Source of the DNA: Acidobacteriota bacterium
GTDB taxonomy: Bacteria; Acidobacteriota; Terriglobia; UBA7540
Assembly: GCA_902812365.1 (NCBI GenBank)
Contig: CADDZC010000004.1
Span: forward strand, 37,287-101,286
Reading direction: 5' to 3'
DNA length: 64,000 nucleotides
Shown: in pieces, positions 44,701 to 53,383 of the stretch
How the letters are laid out: the number at the start of each line of letters is the position of its first letter
Numbering within the stretch: position 1 is the first letter of the stretch
Made by a program: the position numbers and the translations under genes
The notes under the pieces: generated by a model
Told to the model about the DNA's origin: nothing
Seen by the model: the letters and a program-made list of their open reading frames with translations, nothing else
Database searches by the model: none

Positions 44701-45549
44701 TTACCCGGGTCCGGCGGCCGCCTTCGCGGCGGCGGCCTGCTGAAACTTCTTTAATTCCTCCTTCGCCATCTTGCGACTAACGGGGCAGGTGGAGTCTTGG
44801 CGGCGGCAATCGAGCAGGTTAAACTTGCAGCCCCCGCATTGGCATTTTTGCTTTTGCAACTCCTGCTTGAATTGGGCCAGCTGGCTTGGGCTCAACGCCG
44901 TGATGTCCACGCCGGGCACCTGAGGATTAGCTTCGCCCGGCGTGCCCAGATCGATCTCTTGGCTGTTCCCCGCCGGCTTAAACGCCGCCGCCTCTCCATT
45001 GCCCGGAGCGGCCAGCAATTGCTGAATCTCGTTTTCAAAAACCGCCGCCGGCGTCGTCCCCTCGTGTTTGGCGTAAATCCGCCCGTCGCGCCCGATCACG
45101 AACGTTGTTGGCAGGCCGATCACGCCGCCGTAAAGGGTCGACACCTTGCTCGTGCCCATAACGACCGGATAGTTCATGTTGAACTGCTTGTAAAACTCTC
45201 GCACCGGCGCAGGGCTGTCGTCCTCGGAGATGCCGATGATAGCGAAGCCCTGATTGCGGTAGCGCTGCTGCATCTGGACGAACTCCGGAATCTCAATTCG
45301 GCACGGTCCACACCAGGTCGCCCAGAAGTCCACCAGCACCACCTTGCCCTTGTAGTCGGCGAGCCGGACCGGTTGGCCGGTATTAACATCGGAGAGCGCA
45401 AAATCAGGGGCAAGCGGGTAACTACTGGGCGCTTTCCCAAGATCCCTGTGCTGGGCGGCGGGCGCAATCCAGTGACTGTTGAGATAAACCAGGCCCAAAG
45501 CCGCCGCCACTACTACTCCCGTCCAGATCGCGATCTTGGTTTTGGTCAT
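44701..45549 (-). CDS. TlpA-like thioredoxin with C-terminal CcmH-like CQCGGC motif
   Basis: This 282-residue protein has an N-terminal TM anchor (IWTGVVVAAALGLVYLNSHW). The thioredoxin domain has LADYKGKVVLVDFWATWCGP with WCGPC, VIGLPTTFVIGRDGRIYAKH with the cis-Pro, and a length typical of TlpA/ResA/CcmG. After a linker the C-terminus carries LQKQKCQCGGCKFNLLDCRR and QDSTCPVSRKMAKEELKKF, nearly the same Cys pattern as CcmH. It probably fills the CcmG role. The C-terminal end is Ala/Lys-rich. Confidence 0.88.
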   Translation of the reverse strand: MTKTKIAIWTGVVVAAALGLVYLNSHWIAPAAQHRDLGKAPSSYPLAPDFALSDVNTGQPVRLADYKGKVVLVDFWATWCGPCRIEIPEFVQMQQRYRNQGFAIIGISEDDSPAPVREFYKQFNMNYPVVMGTSKVSTLYGGVIGLPTTFVIGRDGRIYAKHEGTTPAAVFENEIQQLLAAPGNGEAAAFKPAGNSQEIDLGTPGEANPQVPGVDITALSPSQLAQFKQELQKQKCQCGGCKFNLLDCRRQDSTCPVSRKMAKEELKKFQQAAAAKAAAGPG

Positions 45550-45595
45550 ACCCTCTCCTCACATCGCCGGTCCCGAAGCTGACCCGATCCGTCGG

Positions 45596-46498
45596 TTAGC
45601 GTCCTCGTACCGGTTTAACGCGACCGGCCGCCACGGCCGCCCTCCGCGCGTCGGCCGCTGCCCGGCGCCCGCCGGCCGCTGCCGGAGCCTCTCGAGCCTC
45701 CTGGTTGCTGATCGTCATGGGGGGTCGGCGGTAGAGCCGGTAGGCGCAGAATCCGGCCGTGATGAGCGCCAGGACGGCAATAAACTGGGAGGTGGACAGG
45801 AGGCCGTTGAAGACGAAGCCGCGGTCTGGATCCCCTCGAAAGAACTCCAGGAAGAAGCGAGCCACGGCGTATAATCCCACGTAGGCCAGAAAGATTTCTC
45901 CGTCCCGCTTCTTACGGGGATAGCGCCACATCAGAATCCCGAAAATTGCCAGCAAGGCAGCCGATTCATATAGCTGCACCGGATGCAGCCGGACGCCCAG
46001 GGGAGTGCCCGACAGCTCCCGTGTGTACTTGTTGGTAAACACTACTCCGAGAAAGAAATGCGTCGGTTTGCCGTAGTCATCCCCCGCGGCGAAGCAGCCG
46101 AGCCGTCCGATTGCGTGCCCGATGGCGATGGCCGGGGCATACGCGTCAAAGACCTTCAGTAGGGGCAAATGGTAGCGCCTGACGTACCCAAGGGCGAACA
46201 GGGTAGCAGCGATAAGGCCGCCGTAAAAGACTCCCCCCGCCTGGATGGTCGTTAAGCTAAAGATATCACGAGGGTTATTCTTGTACTCTCCCCACTCCGT
46301 CACAATCATCAAGACCTTAGCGCCGATCAGCCCAACGATGATCAGCCAGGTACTGAAATCCAACAGCCGATTGGCGTCCAGCCCTTCGCGCCGTCCCATC
46401 CGCAGCGCCATATAGATGGCAACCAGCAGACCGATGGCCAGCAACACCCCATAGGTTGGCAAGTTGAAACTGCCGATCTGGAGAAGGACGGGGTGCAT
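45596..46498 (-). CDS. lgt: Prolipoprotein diacylglyceryl transferase
   Basis: This 300-residue polytopic enzyme moves diacylglycerol from phosphatidylglycerol to the lipobox Cys of prelipoproteins. It has the family core AIGHAIGRLGCFAAGDDYGK, with the conserved His and Arg, and RLHPVQLYESAALLAIF. The N-terminus has LPTYGVLLAIGLLVAIYMAL. The C-terminal 45 residues are basic and low in complexity. The start is 4 bp after the ccdA stop. Confidence 0.95.
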   Translation of the reverse strand: MHPVLLQIGSFNLPTYGVLLAIGLLVAIYMALRMGRREGLDANRLLDFSTWLIIVGLIGAKVLMIVTEWGEYKNNPRDIFSLTTIQAGGVFYGGLIAATLFALGYVRRYHLPLLKVFDAYAPAIAIGHAIGRLGCFAAGDDYGKPTHFFLGVVFTNKYTRELSGTPLGVRLHPVQLYESAALLAIFGILMWRYPRKKRDGEIFLAYVGLYAVARFFLEFFRGDPDRGFVFNGLLSTSQFIAVLALITAGFCAYRLYRRPPMTISNQEAREAPAAAGGRRAAADARRAAVAAGRVKPVRGR

Positions 46499-46502
46499 AC
46501 AG

Positions 46503-47228
46503 CTATAATGTAAACCTATTTAAAAACGAGAGATAGCCCGAAAGCATGGTGAACTTGTTCAGAGCCACCAGGATGCCGATCACAATCAAAAGTAGCCCGG
46601 ACCCCACCTCGACGGCCTGCAGGTGGTGGCGAAAGCGGCCGTAGAGCTTCAAGAACCTCGTTAACCCCAACCCTGTCAATAAGAAAGGGATGGCCAGGCC
46701 TGCCGAATAGACCGCGAGCAGGAAGACTCCCTGCAGCAACGTATCTCGGGTGGCCGCTAAAGCCAGAATTCCCGCTAGAATCGGACCGATGCATGGCGTC
46801 CACCCGAAGGCGAAGGCGAATCCCAGCAAGAACGACCCGGTTAAACCGCGACGGGGGGCTCCGGTTTCAAGCCGCGCCTCTCGGTAGAGGAACGGAATAC
46901 GGATCAGGCCCGTCAAGTGAAGCCCGAAAACCACGATGATAACCCCGGCAACGAGGTTGAAAGCCGTCCGTTGAGTGCGCAGGAAGTTGCCCACCGTCGT
47001 GGCCGACGCTCCCAAAGCCAGAAATACCACCGAAAACCCGACGACAAAGGCGAGAGAATTGCGAAAAATACGCCCCGCCAGCGTTGCGTCCGCTCCCACG
47101 CGGAGCTGTTCCATCGATACACCCGAGAGCATCGAAATGTAGCCCGGCACCAGCGGAAGCACGCAGGGCGATAGGAATGACACCAATCCAGCCACGAAGG
47201 CGATCGGAATGCTCAGCTGGTGGCTCAT
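46503..47228 (-). CDS. ccdA: Cytochrome c biogenesis protein CcdA
   Basis: The 241-residue product starts at ATG 47228 (MSHQLSIPIAFVAGLVSFLS); the longer upstream frame is not protein-like. The two redox Cys lie in FLSPCVLPLVPGYISMLSGV and FAFGWTPCIGPILAGIL, and six TM segments are visible. It carries electrons from cytoplasmic thioredoxin to extracytoplasmic partners, here likely the TlpA-like and DsbD-alpha-like proteins downstream. It is the first gene of the second redox cluster. Confidence 0.93.
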   Translation of the reverse strand: MSHQLSIPIAFVAGLVSFLSPCVLPLVPGYISMLSGVSMEQLRVGADATLAGRIFRNSLAFVVGFSVVFLALGASATTVGNFLRTQRTAFNLVAGVIIVVFGLHLTGLIRIPFLYREARLETGAPRRGLTGSFLLGFAFAFGWTPCIGPILAGILALAATRDTLLQGVFLLAVYSAGLAIPFLLTGLGLTRFLKLYGRFRHHLQAVEVGSGLLLIVIGILVALNKFTMLSGYLSFLNRFTL

Positions 47229-47470
47229 GGAAGCTTTCCTACAAGACAATTCATTGGATGCGGCGTTACCACGCCTCGTTTCAAATTCCGCGCCCGAGTC
47301 CCCCGGGACGCCTCCGCCAGCCCTCGCTCGCGCTCCGGCTTGGCGCTGCGCCCCACGGAGTGTATCATAGCTGGCCGGCAGCCGAGCTCGCGGTCCGAGT
47401 TGTTCTGCCTTCCGGCCGTTCCGTGGCCATCGACGCCGGCTCAGCACTGGCATCGCGGGGCACTGCGGAC

Positions 47471-48184
47471 TTGTTACGCGCCATCATCTTTGACTTTGAC
47501 GGTGTCATCGTTGACAGCGAGCCGCTTATCTTTCGCCTGACCCAGCAAATGGCCGCCATGGAAGGCTGGACGATCACCGAAGAGGACTATTATCGCGACT
47601 ACCTCGCCTTGGACGATCGGGGCATCGTCGAGCACCTTTACCGGACTCACGGCCTCCGGCTCGAGCCCGGCCGCCGAGATGAGCTGGTGCAGTGGAAAGC
47701 CCGCACCTACGCGGAGGCCATCCGCCACGGCTTACCTCCCCTGCCCGGCGCCATCGAGGCGGTCCGGGAGCTGGCGCTCGACTACCCTCTCGCCATCGCC
47801 AGTGGGAGCCTGCGGTCTGAAGTCGAGTACCTGCTTGGCCGCCTGAACTTGCGCGACCAGTTCTCCGTTCTCGCCACCGCCGACGACGTCGATCGCTCGA
47901 AGCCCGATCCGGCCATTTTTCACGTTGCCCTCGAGCGGCTGGCGCATAGCGATGCCCTCCGGCAAAAATCCGGGGGCGCGCCGTTGCGGGCGGCCGAGTG
48001 TCTGGCCATCGAAGACGCGCCGGCTGGCGTCACGGCGGCCCACGCCGCCGGATTGAAATGCCTGGCTATTGGCCACAGCCGGCCCCTTTCGGAGTTGGCG
48101 CACGCCGATTGGGCGGTACGAGACTTCACCGAAGTGGATTTTGCAGCGATCCGCCGCGCCTTTCAGGCGCCTGACCCCAGCTGA
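47471..48184 (+). CDS. HAD-family hydrolase (beta-phosphoglucomutase/phosphatase type)
   Basis: The product of about 237 residues reads AIIFDFDGVIVDSEPLIFRL (motif I), PLAIASGSLRSEVEYLL (motif II), VDRSKPDPAIFHVALERL (motif III Lys) and CLAIEDAPAGVTAAHAAGLK (motif IV). The C1 cap is helical. The start is unclear: TTG 47471 is three residues before the conserved strand; GTG 47423 is the alternative. No strong ribosome-binding site is visible. The substrate is unknown. Confidence 0.88.
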   Translation: MLRAIIFDFDGVIVDSEPLIFRLTQQMAAMEGWTITEEDYYRDYLALDDRGIVEHLYRTHGLRLEPGRRDELVQWKARTYAEAIRHGLPPLPGAIEAVRELALDYPLAIASGSLRSEVEYLLGRLNLRDQFSVLATADDVDRSKPDPAIFHVALERLAHSDALRQKSGGAPLRAAECLAIEDAPAGVTAAHAAGLKCLAIGHSRPLSELAHADWAVRDFTEVDFAAIRRAFQAPDPS

Positions 48185-48334
48185 TACGCACCCCTGGGCT
48201 GGCACCCTCGCGGGGGTTCACGGGCCGCTCTGACGCGATTCACCCTTGCGCCCGGCCCGCCGCATCCCTATACTGGTTCCACGGCCGGCAGCCGTGGCCG
48301 AAACCGAGCGCCGGCTGGCCGATGAGTCGGACGT

Positions 48335-48411
48335 GGGCCTGTAGCTCAGGTGGCTAGAGCGCACCCCTGATAAGGGTGAGGTCGGTAGTTCAACTCTACC
48401 CAGGCCCACCA
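48335..48411 (+). tRNA. tRNA-Ile (anticodon GAT)
   Basis: The 7-bp acceptor stem (GGGCCTG with CAGGCCC), the D-arm, the anticodon loop CTGATAA with GAT at 48369-48371 and the T-arm with TTCAA all fold normally. Discriminator A is at 48408 and CCA (48409-48411) is encoded. No rRNA is next to it. Confidence 0.97.
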
Positions 48412-48816
48412 TTTCCCTGTTTCCACCCCTTCAAAGATCATGGCGAACCGTTTTTTCTGGAGGTGGGATAAACACCTATCGCGTCCACGGCGCACTCCGA
48501 TAGCACCATTGTCAGCAATTTGGCCTTTCCGGGCGGAGCCTGTCTAACGTACAGAGAATGTGCCTTGGCCAGAATTTCGATGCAGCATCGGCCGCAAGAT
48601 GTCCGATGGGCGAAGGAAATCGAGGAAGCCGCCGAACTCCCCGCAGGTTGAATGTTCTGAGTCGCCTCTGCGACGTATACCCTGGGAGCGACGAAGTGGC
48701 AATCAACGGTGTCCCCGCTGGCCCGTGGGGATCATGGGAAGCTCGCGACCCGCCGATAGCTGGTTCGAGCGCCGCTGCTCGGGGCTCACACCTCGCCGTC
48801 TGGAAGGAGCCTGAAG
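48412..48816. other. Intergenic region after tRNA-Ile
   Basis: These 405 bp hold no supported gene; short frames here lack ribosome-binding sites and family features. The last 20 bp contain GGAGCC before the zinc-ribbon gene. Confidence 0.5.
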
Positions 48817-49149
48817 ATGGGAACGTGTCCATATTGCGGCTCGGTCACTTACCCAGGCGATGTTCAGTGCCGTAAGTGCGATGGGGCTCTGGTGTCGCGT
48901 CCGGCGACGCTGTACACAGGCCCGAAGAAGGTGTCGCGAACTCCTCAGGTGGCCCAGGATATTCGTCGTCAGGGGCTGGCTGTCGTGATCATCGGCTTGC
49001 TCCTGAAGGTCTACTGGGGCGGTTGCGGCCCTTGGCCGGTCGTGAATGACCCGACGCTGCTGGCGGTTCGGAAGTTTGCCGAGCCGCTCCTGCTCTGCGG
49101 CGGCACCATGGCTTATTTGACGGGCTGGTTTGTGCGCATTTTCGGCTAG
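48817..49149 (+). CDS. Small zinc-ribbon membrane protein
   Basis: This 110-residue protein has GGAGCC upstream. The N-terminus is a zinc ribbon: MGTCPYCGSVTYPGDVQCRK then CDG. Two hydrophobic segments follow (GLAVVIIGLLLKVYWGG and LLLCGGTMAYLTGWFVRIFG). The function is unknown. It sits between two tRNA genes. Confidence 0.7.
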   Translation: MGTCPYCGSVTYPGDVQCRKCDGALVSRPATLYTGPKKVSRTPQVAQDIRRQGLAVVIIGLLLKVYWGGCGPWPVVNDPTLLAVRKFAEPLLLCGGTMAYLTGWFVRIFG

Positions 49150-49390
49150 GTGACCGGGGGTAAACCCGCTTCGGGCGTGCCCTCCGCCCGGGGCCCGTAA
49201 TCGCTTGTGGGCCGCGCCGGGGAGCGAGCTTTGCTTCCTTCAACCATCCGCCCTTCATCTTCGTCCCCGAATTGGTCGATAACCTCGGTGAGCACGTTCA
49301 TCATGGCAAGCAGCATCCCTAATGACCGGGAGGCCTTGCGGCTGGCCGGTCAGCGTGCCGGAAATTCCTAGCTGCCGATCGGAGATTCCT

Positions 49391-49573
49391 ATGGCGTTCA
49401 CACCAGAGCGTCGGAAGCGCGACGTTTTTGCTATTCTCAGCTACTCGAACATGCTGACCCTCAATGCCATCATCCAGCTTCTGAGCGAGAAGGGTCTTCT
49501 GACCGCCGAAGAAATCATGGAGCGGGTAGCTCAGGTCGAGAAGCAGGAACACGGTAAAACGAAGTCTCAGTAG
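49391..49573 (+). CDS. Small protein of unknown function
   Basis: A 60-residue frame starts at ATG 49391 with GGAG upstream (MAFTPERRKRDVFAILSYSN). It is helical: MLTLNAIIQLLSEKGLLTAE then EIMERVAQVEKQ. The 'LL-eKGl-t-eEi-e---' pattern is common in small bacterial proteins of unknown role. Confidence 0.6.
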   Translation: MAFTPERRKRDVFAILSYSNMLTLNAIIQLLSEKGLLTAEEIMERVAQVEKQEHGKTKSQ

Positions 49574-49737
49574 GGAGGGCCGGTTATCCTCCACTAGAAG
49601 CCACGCCGGACTGGCCTCGACGGGCGGTGGCCATGGGAGGTTGCCCGGGCGCCCCGGAGCGGCAGCCGAGCCACCCTCCCTACCCCACTCTTGACGATCT
49701 CTGCAATCCCGCTCAATATCAAAGCAGTTCGCTCGGC

Positions 49738-49813
49738 GGGCCTGTAGCTCAGCTGGGAGAGCACCTGGTTTGCAACCAGGGGGTCGGGAGTTCGATCCTC
49801 CCCAGGTCCACCA
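49738..49813 (+). tRNA. tRNA-Ala (anticodon TGC)
   Basis: The acceptor stem GGGCCTG with CAGGTCC includes the G3-U70 pair that identifies alanine tRNA. The anticodon loop TTTGCAA has TGC at 49771-49773. The T-arm has TTCGATC. CCA (49811-49813) is encoded. It stands alone, 1.3 kb from tRNA-Ile. Confidence 0.97.
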
Positions 49814-49839
49814 GACCTTCCTCGTGATACGATACGCGC

Positions 49840-50790
49840 GTGAACCGAAGGACATTTCTGGGAGGTGCGGCAGGCATCATGGCTCTTGATATGGGCGCGC
49901 GCGTTGACTCCATACCGATCATTGACACCCACATGCATCTGTTTGACCCGAACCGCCCGCAAGGCGTGCCCTGGCCCGAGAAAACCGACTCGGTGCTCTA
50001 CCGCCCGGCGCTGCCCGACCGCTACCGGCAGGTCACGGCGGGACTGGGGATTGTCGGTGCCATCGAGGTGGAGTGCAGTCCGTGGCTGGAGGACAACCAA
50101 TGGGTTTTGGACATCACGGCCCAGGACCCGCTGTTTGTCGGGATGGTTGGGGATATCGAGCCCGGCAAGCCCGAATTTCGCCGCCACTTCGAACGATTTC
50201 ACCGCCATCCCCTCTTTCTCGGCATTCGCTATGGCAACCTGTGGGGCAGAAACCTTGGCGAGCAGGTCTCGAATCCGGCGTTCATCTCCGATTTGCGGGT
50301 GCTGGCGGATGCGGGCTTGGAACTGGATACCGCGAATCCCGACCCGGCATTGATCGCCGCCGTTGTCCGGGTCACCGACCGCGTTCCGGAGCTGCGAGTG
50401 GTCGTCGACCATTTACCGCAACTCGAGCCTCCCGCGGACTCCGCCGCCCGCCAGGAGCTGGCCGCCAATCTCCGCAAGCTCGGCGAGCGGCCGCAGGTTT
50501 ACGTCAAGATTTCGCAAGTGCTCCGCCGCGTCAACGGCCGGGTTCCGCTGGACCTGGACTTCTATCGGTCGAGACTGGACGAACTTTGGGACATCTTCGG
50601 TCCGGACCGTTTGCTTTACGGGAGCGATTGGCCCAATAGCGATCATTGGGGGACCTACCCCCAAGTCCTCGGTATTGTCCGCCAGTATTTCCTGGCCAAG
50701 GGGACCGTGGCGGCAGAGAAGTATTTCTGGAAAAACTCGCAGGCTGCCTATCGCTGGGTGAAGCGCGACCCCAGCCAGCCGCCAGCGTAG
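49840..50790 (+). CDS. Amidohydrolase 2-family hydrolase with twin-arginine N-terminus
   Basis: The 316-residue product starts at GTG 49840 (MNRRTFLGGAAGIMALDMGA), a Tat-like leader. The TIM-barrel metal motifs are IIDTHMHLFDPNRPQGVPWP, LRVVVDHLPQLEPP and LLYGSDWPNSDHWG near the end. It resembles 2-pyrone-4,6-dicarboxylate/L-fucono-lactone-type hydrolases. It is 26 bp after tRNA-Ala, with no clear ribosome-binding site. Confidence 0.85.
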   Translation: MNRRTFLGGAAGIMALDMGARVDSIPIIDTHMHLFDPNRPQGVPWPEKTDSVLYRPALPDRYRQVTAGLGIVGAIEVECSPWLEDNQWVLDITAQDPLFVGMVGDIEPGKPEFRRHFERFHRHPLFLGIRYGNLWGRNLGEQVSNPAFISDLRVLADAGLELDTANPDPALIAAVVRVTDRVPELRVVVDHLPQLEPPADSAARQELAANLRKLGERPQVYVKISQVLRRVNGRVPLDLDFYRSRLDELWDIFGPDRLLYGSDWPNSDHWGTYPQVLGIVRQYFLAKGTVAAEKYFWKNSQAAYRWVKRDPSQPPA

Positions 50791-50925
50791 CGCCGCCCGG
50801 GGGCTGGGCGGGGTGGCGGAGGGCCGTACATCGGGAGCGGGCGAACCACCCGGGCTACCTCCGCACGGGCTTCACCAGTTAGAAGCCGGTAACTCGCGGC
50901 GGGGAAACCGCATCTGAGGACCAGC

Positions 50926-51942
50926 ATGCAACGCCGGACGTTCATGATCGCCGCCGTAGCTGGCGGCATGGGTGTCGTTGAGTACGGCCTTATCAACGGC
51001 TGGATGGCCGGGATGCGATACCCGGGCGGCATTTCCGTCAAGCCTTACGAGAAGTACGGTGCGAAGGCGGCCCTGGCCGCCATCACGCCGAACGATGACT
51101 TTTACGTCACCTCGAAGGGCATGACGCCGGCCGTCGACGCCAGCCGCTGGCAAGTGAAGTTTGAGGGACTCGTCGCTCACCCTTTTACGCTGAACTACCA
51201 GGAACTTCTAGCGCTGCCGGCGGTCGAAAGAGAATTGACTCTCGAATGCATCTCGAACCCAATTGGGGGCGGTGCGATCGGAAACGCCCGATGGACTGGC
51301 GTGGCGCTCAAGCCGCTGATCGAACGCGCTCAACCGCTCTCCGAAGCCGCCTATGTGGCGATCTATGGGGCGGATGGCCTCTCGACCGGCCTTCCCCTAT
51401 CTCGCCTTTGGAGGGAAGAGAATTTCTTGGCCTATAAGATGAATGGTGAACCGCTCGCCCCCGCGCACGGCTATCCGGCGCGCATCTTCATCCCGGGCAA
51501 GTTCGGCATGAAGCAACCGAAGTGGGTCACCCGCCTGCAGTTTTTGAACCGAGCCTATCGCGGGTACTGGGAGAGGCAGGGTTGGTCGGACGAGTGCGAG
51601 CGCTGGGCCCAGGCTCGGTTCGCTGACCTGGCCGACGACGCGAAAATCCACGGCCGAAATTTCGAGATTACCGGTTACGCGGTCGGGAACCTCGATGGCA
51701 TCAAAGCCGTGGAGATCAGCTTTGATGATGGGAAGAGCTGGCGCCCGACCAATCTCTTCAGTAATCCGTCGCCGCTCACGTGGAGCTTCTGGAAGTACGT
51801 GTGGGTTGATCCCTCGCCGGGCAGCTATCGCCTGCGCGCGCGGGCCATTGACGGGCGAGGTCGAGTGGAAGGGGAAGGTCCCCGCCAGCCCTATCCTGAT
51901 GGAGCCACTGGCCAGCAGATCATCCACGTTCGCGTCGTCTAA
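50926..51942 (+). CDS. Sulfite-oxidase-like molybdopterin oxidoreductase
   Basis: The 338-residue product starts MQRRTFMIAAVAGGMGVVEY, a twin-arginine leader. The oxidoreductase molybdopterin domain is recognised by LTLECISNPIGGGAIGNARW, with the Cys that binds molybdenum, and NGEPLAPAHGYPARIFIPGK and GMKQPKWVTRLQF. A C-terminal Mo-co dimerisation domain follows (ITGYAVGNLDGIKAVEISFD). It resembles YedY/SoxC-type enzymes. Export by Tat fits a cofactor loaded in the cytoplasm. Confidence 0.88.
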   Translation: MQRRTFMIAAVAGGMGVVEYGLINGWMAGMRYPGGISVKPYEKYGAKAALAAITPNDDFYVTSKGMTPAVDASRWQVKFEGLVAHPFTLNYQELLALPAVERELTLECISNPIGGGAIGNARWTGVALKPLIERAQPLSEAAYVAIYGADGLSTGLPLSRLWREENFLAYKMNGEPLAPAHGYPARIFIPGKFGMKQPKWVTRLQFLNRAYRGYWERQGWSDECERWAQARFADLADDAKIHGRNFEITGYAVGNLDGIKAVEISFDDGKSWRPTNLFSNPSPLTWSFWKYVWVDPSPGSYRLRARAIDGRGRVEGEGPRQPYPDGATGQQIIHVRVV

Positions 51943-52115
51943 CCCCCGCAGGGATCCTTTTGGGCCGGATTCGATCGGCGAGGCAGGGCTGATCACAGGC
52001 TCCGCAAAGCCAACCATGACCGGTCTTGCGTTCCGCCGGCCACCCTGTTAAGGTTAGCCCACCGGGAGGCGGGTAAGATCTTCTTAAGGGTTCGGTTGAC
52101 CGGCGGGGGGTATCC

Positions 52116-53276
52116 ATGGGTCAAGCGATGACTCGGCGCGACTTCGTCCGAGCCTCCGTTGGGCTGGGCGTCGGAACAGCCGTGGCGATCTGCGATCCGT
52201 CGCGGGCAGCCGCGGAAGCGCCTCACCCGGAGGGTGAGGTCAAGCTCGAGTGGCGCAACCGACAGCCGGGCATGCGCTACCGCCAGCTCGGGCGGACAGG
52301 CTTCATGGTGTCGGAGATCGTGTGCGGCGGCGATCCGATCGCGCCCGACAACTACCGACACGTCGAGGTGGCGATCGAAATGGGCCTCAATTATCTCGAT
52401 ACCTCTCCCGCTTACGGAGACGGGGCGAGTGAACGAGGCTACGCGGCGGTGATTCAAGGGTCAAAGCGCGACCGCGTGTTTGTGGCCACGAAGATCGATC
52501 CGTTTTCCCCCAACCGTTATCAAGCCTATCTGGAAGTCTTTCGGGCCCTCAGCGCTTCGGAGCAGGCGGAAATCCTGCGCGAAGCCAGCGATGACGTGCG
52601 CGAGCGCGGCGCGACCGTACCGGATTACTTTAACCACTATTTTACCGGGCAGATGCGCCAAATCGAGGAGGGAGCCCTGGCGACGGCCGTGGAAAAGCGG
52701 TACGGCTCAAAAATCGACCGGCAGCGGGTTTATACGGAAACTATCAGGCGATCGATCGAAGGCAGCCTGCAGCGGCTGGGCACCGATCACGTGGACCTGA
52801 TGCTGTGCCCGCACGGGGCGGCGTCACCGGCGGAGCTCGAGATTCCCGAGATTCACGAGGCCTTTGAAAAGCTCCGCCAGCAGGGCAAGGTGCGTTACCT
52901 GGGGGTTTCGGCTCACAACGATCCCGCGCGGGTCATCCAGACGGCCCTGCGAACCGGTGTCTATTCGATGGCCATGGTCGCCTACAACATCATGAATCAT
53001 CGTTACGTGGCGCCGATGATCGAGGAAGCCCACGGCCGTGATTTTGGCGTGATCGCCATGAAGACCGCTCAAGCCGTGTTTTACCCGGACCGCTCCACCC
53101 GGCTGGTTCCCGAAAAGGCGGCCCTGCTTGATCAAAGCGTTGCCGGCGATTGGAACCTGCACCAGAAGGCGTACGTGTGGGCTCTTTCCAATCCGCACTT
53201 GTCAGCCGCTATCTCGAATATGGTCGATGAGCGCCAAGTGCGGGAGAATCTGGCGGTGGTGCGGGCGGCTTCGTAA
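52116..53276 (+). CDS. Aldo-keto reductase with twin-arginine N-terminus
   Basis: The 386-residue product starts at ATG 52116 (MGQAMTRRDFVRASVGLGVG) after GGGGGG. MTRRDF with a hydrophobic stretch is a Tat-like leader. The AKR domain has MRYRQLGRTGFMVSEIVCGG, LNYLDTSPAYGDGASERGYA with the catalytic Tyr, VFVATKIDPF with Lys and LGTDHVDLMLCPHGAASP with His. The middle insertion (residues 145-200) is longer than usual. It is the third Tat-type gene in a row. Confidence 0.88.
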   Translation: MGQAMTRRDFVRASVGLGVGTAVAICDPSRAAAEAPHPEGEVKLEWRNRQPGMRYRQLGRTGFMVSEIVCGGDPIAPDNYRHVEVAIEMGLNYLDTSPAYGDGASERGYAAVIQGSKRDRVFVATKIDPFSPNRYQAYLEVFRALSASEQAEILREASDDVRERGATVPDYFNHYFTGQMRQIEEGALATAVEKRYGSKIDRQRVYTETIRRSIEGSLQRLGTDHVDLMLCPHGAASPAELEIPEIHEAFEKLRQQGKVRYLGVSAHNDPARVIQTALRTGVYSMAMVAYNIMNHRYVAPMIEEAHGRDFGVIAMKTAQAVFYPDRSTRLVPEKAALLDQSVAGDWNLHQKAYVWALSNPHLSAAISNMVDERQVRENLAVVRAAS

Positions 53277-53383
53277 CGGGCGAAGCGGAGAGGCCATGAC
53301 TCCGCTAAGTTGCTGTAAGAAAAAATGTTATGCCGCGCGACGGGCCGTCGCCGCCTCGTTGGCTCCCACCCGCGGCGGGCGTC

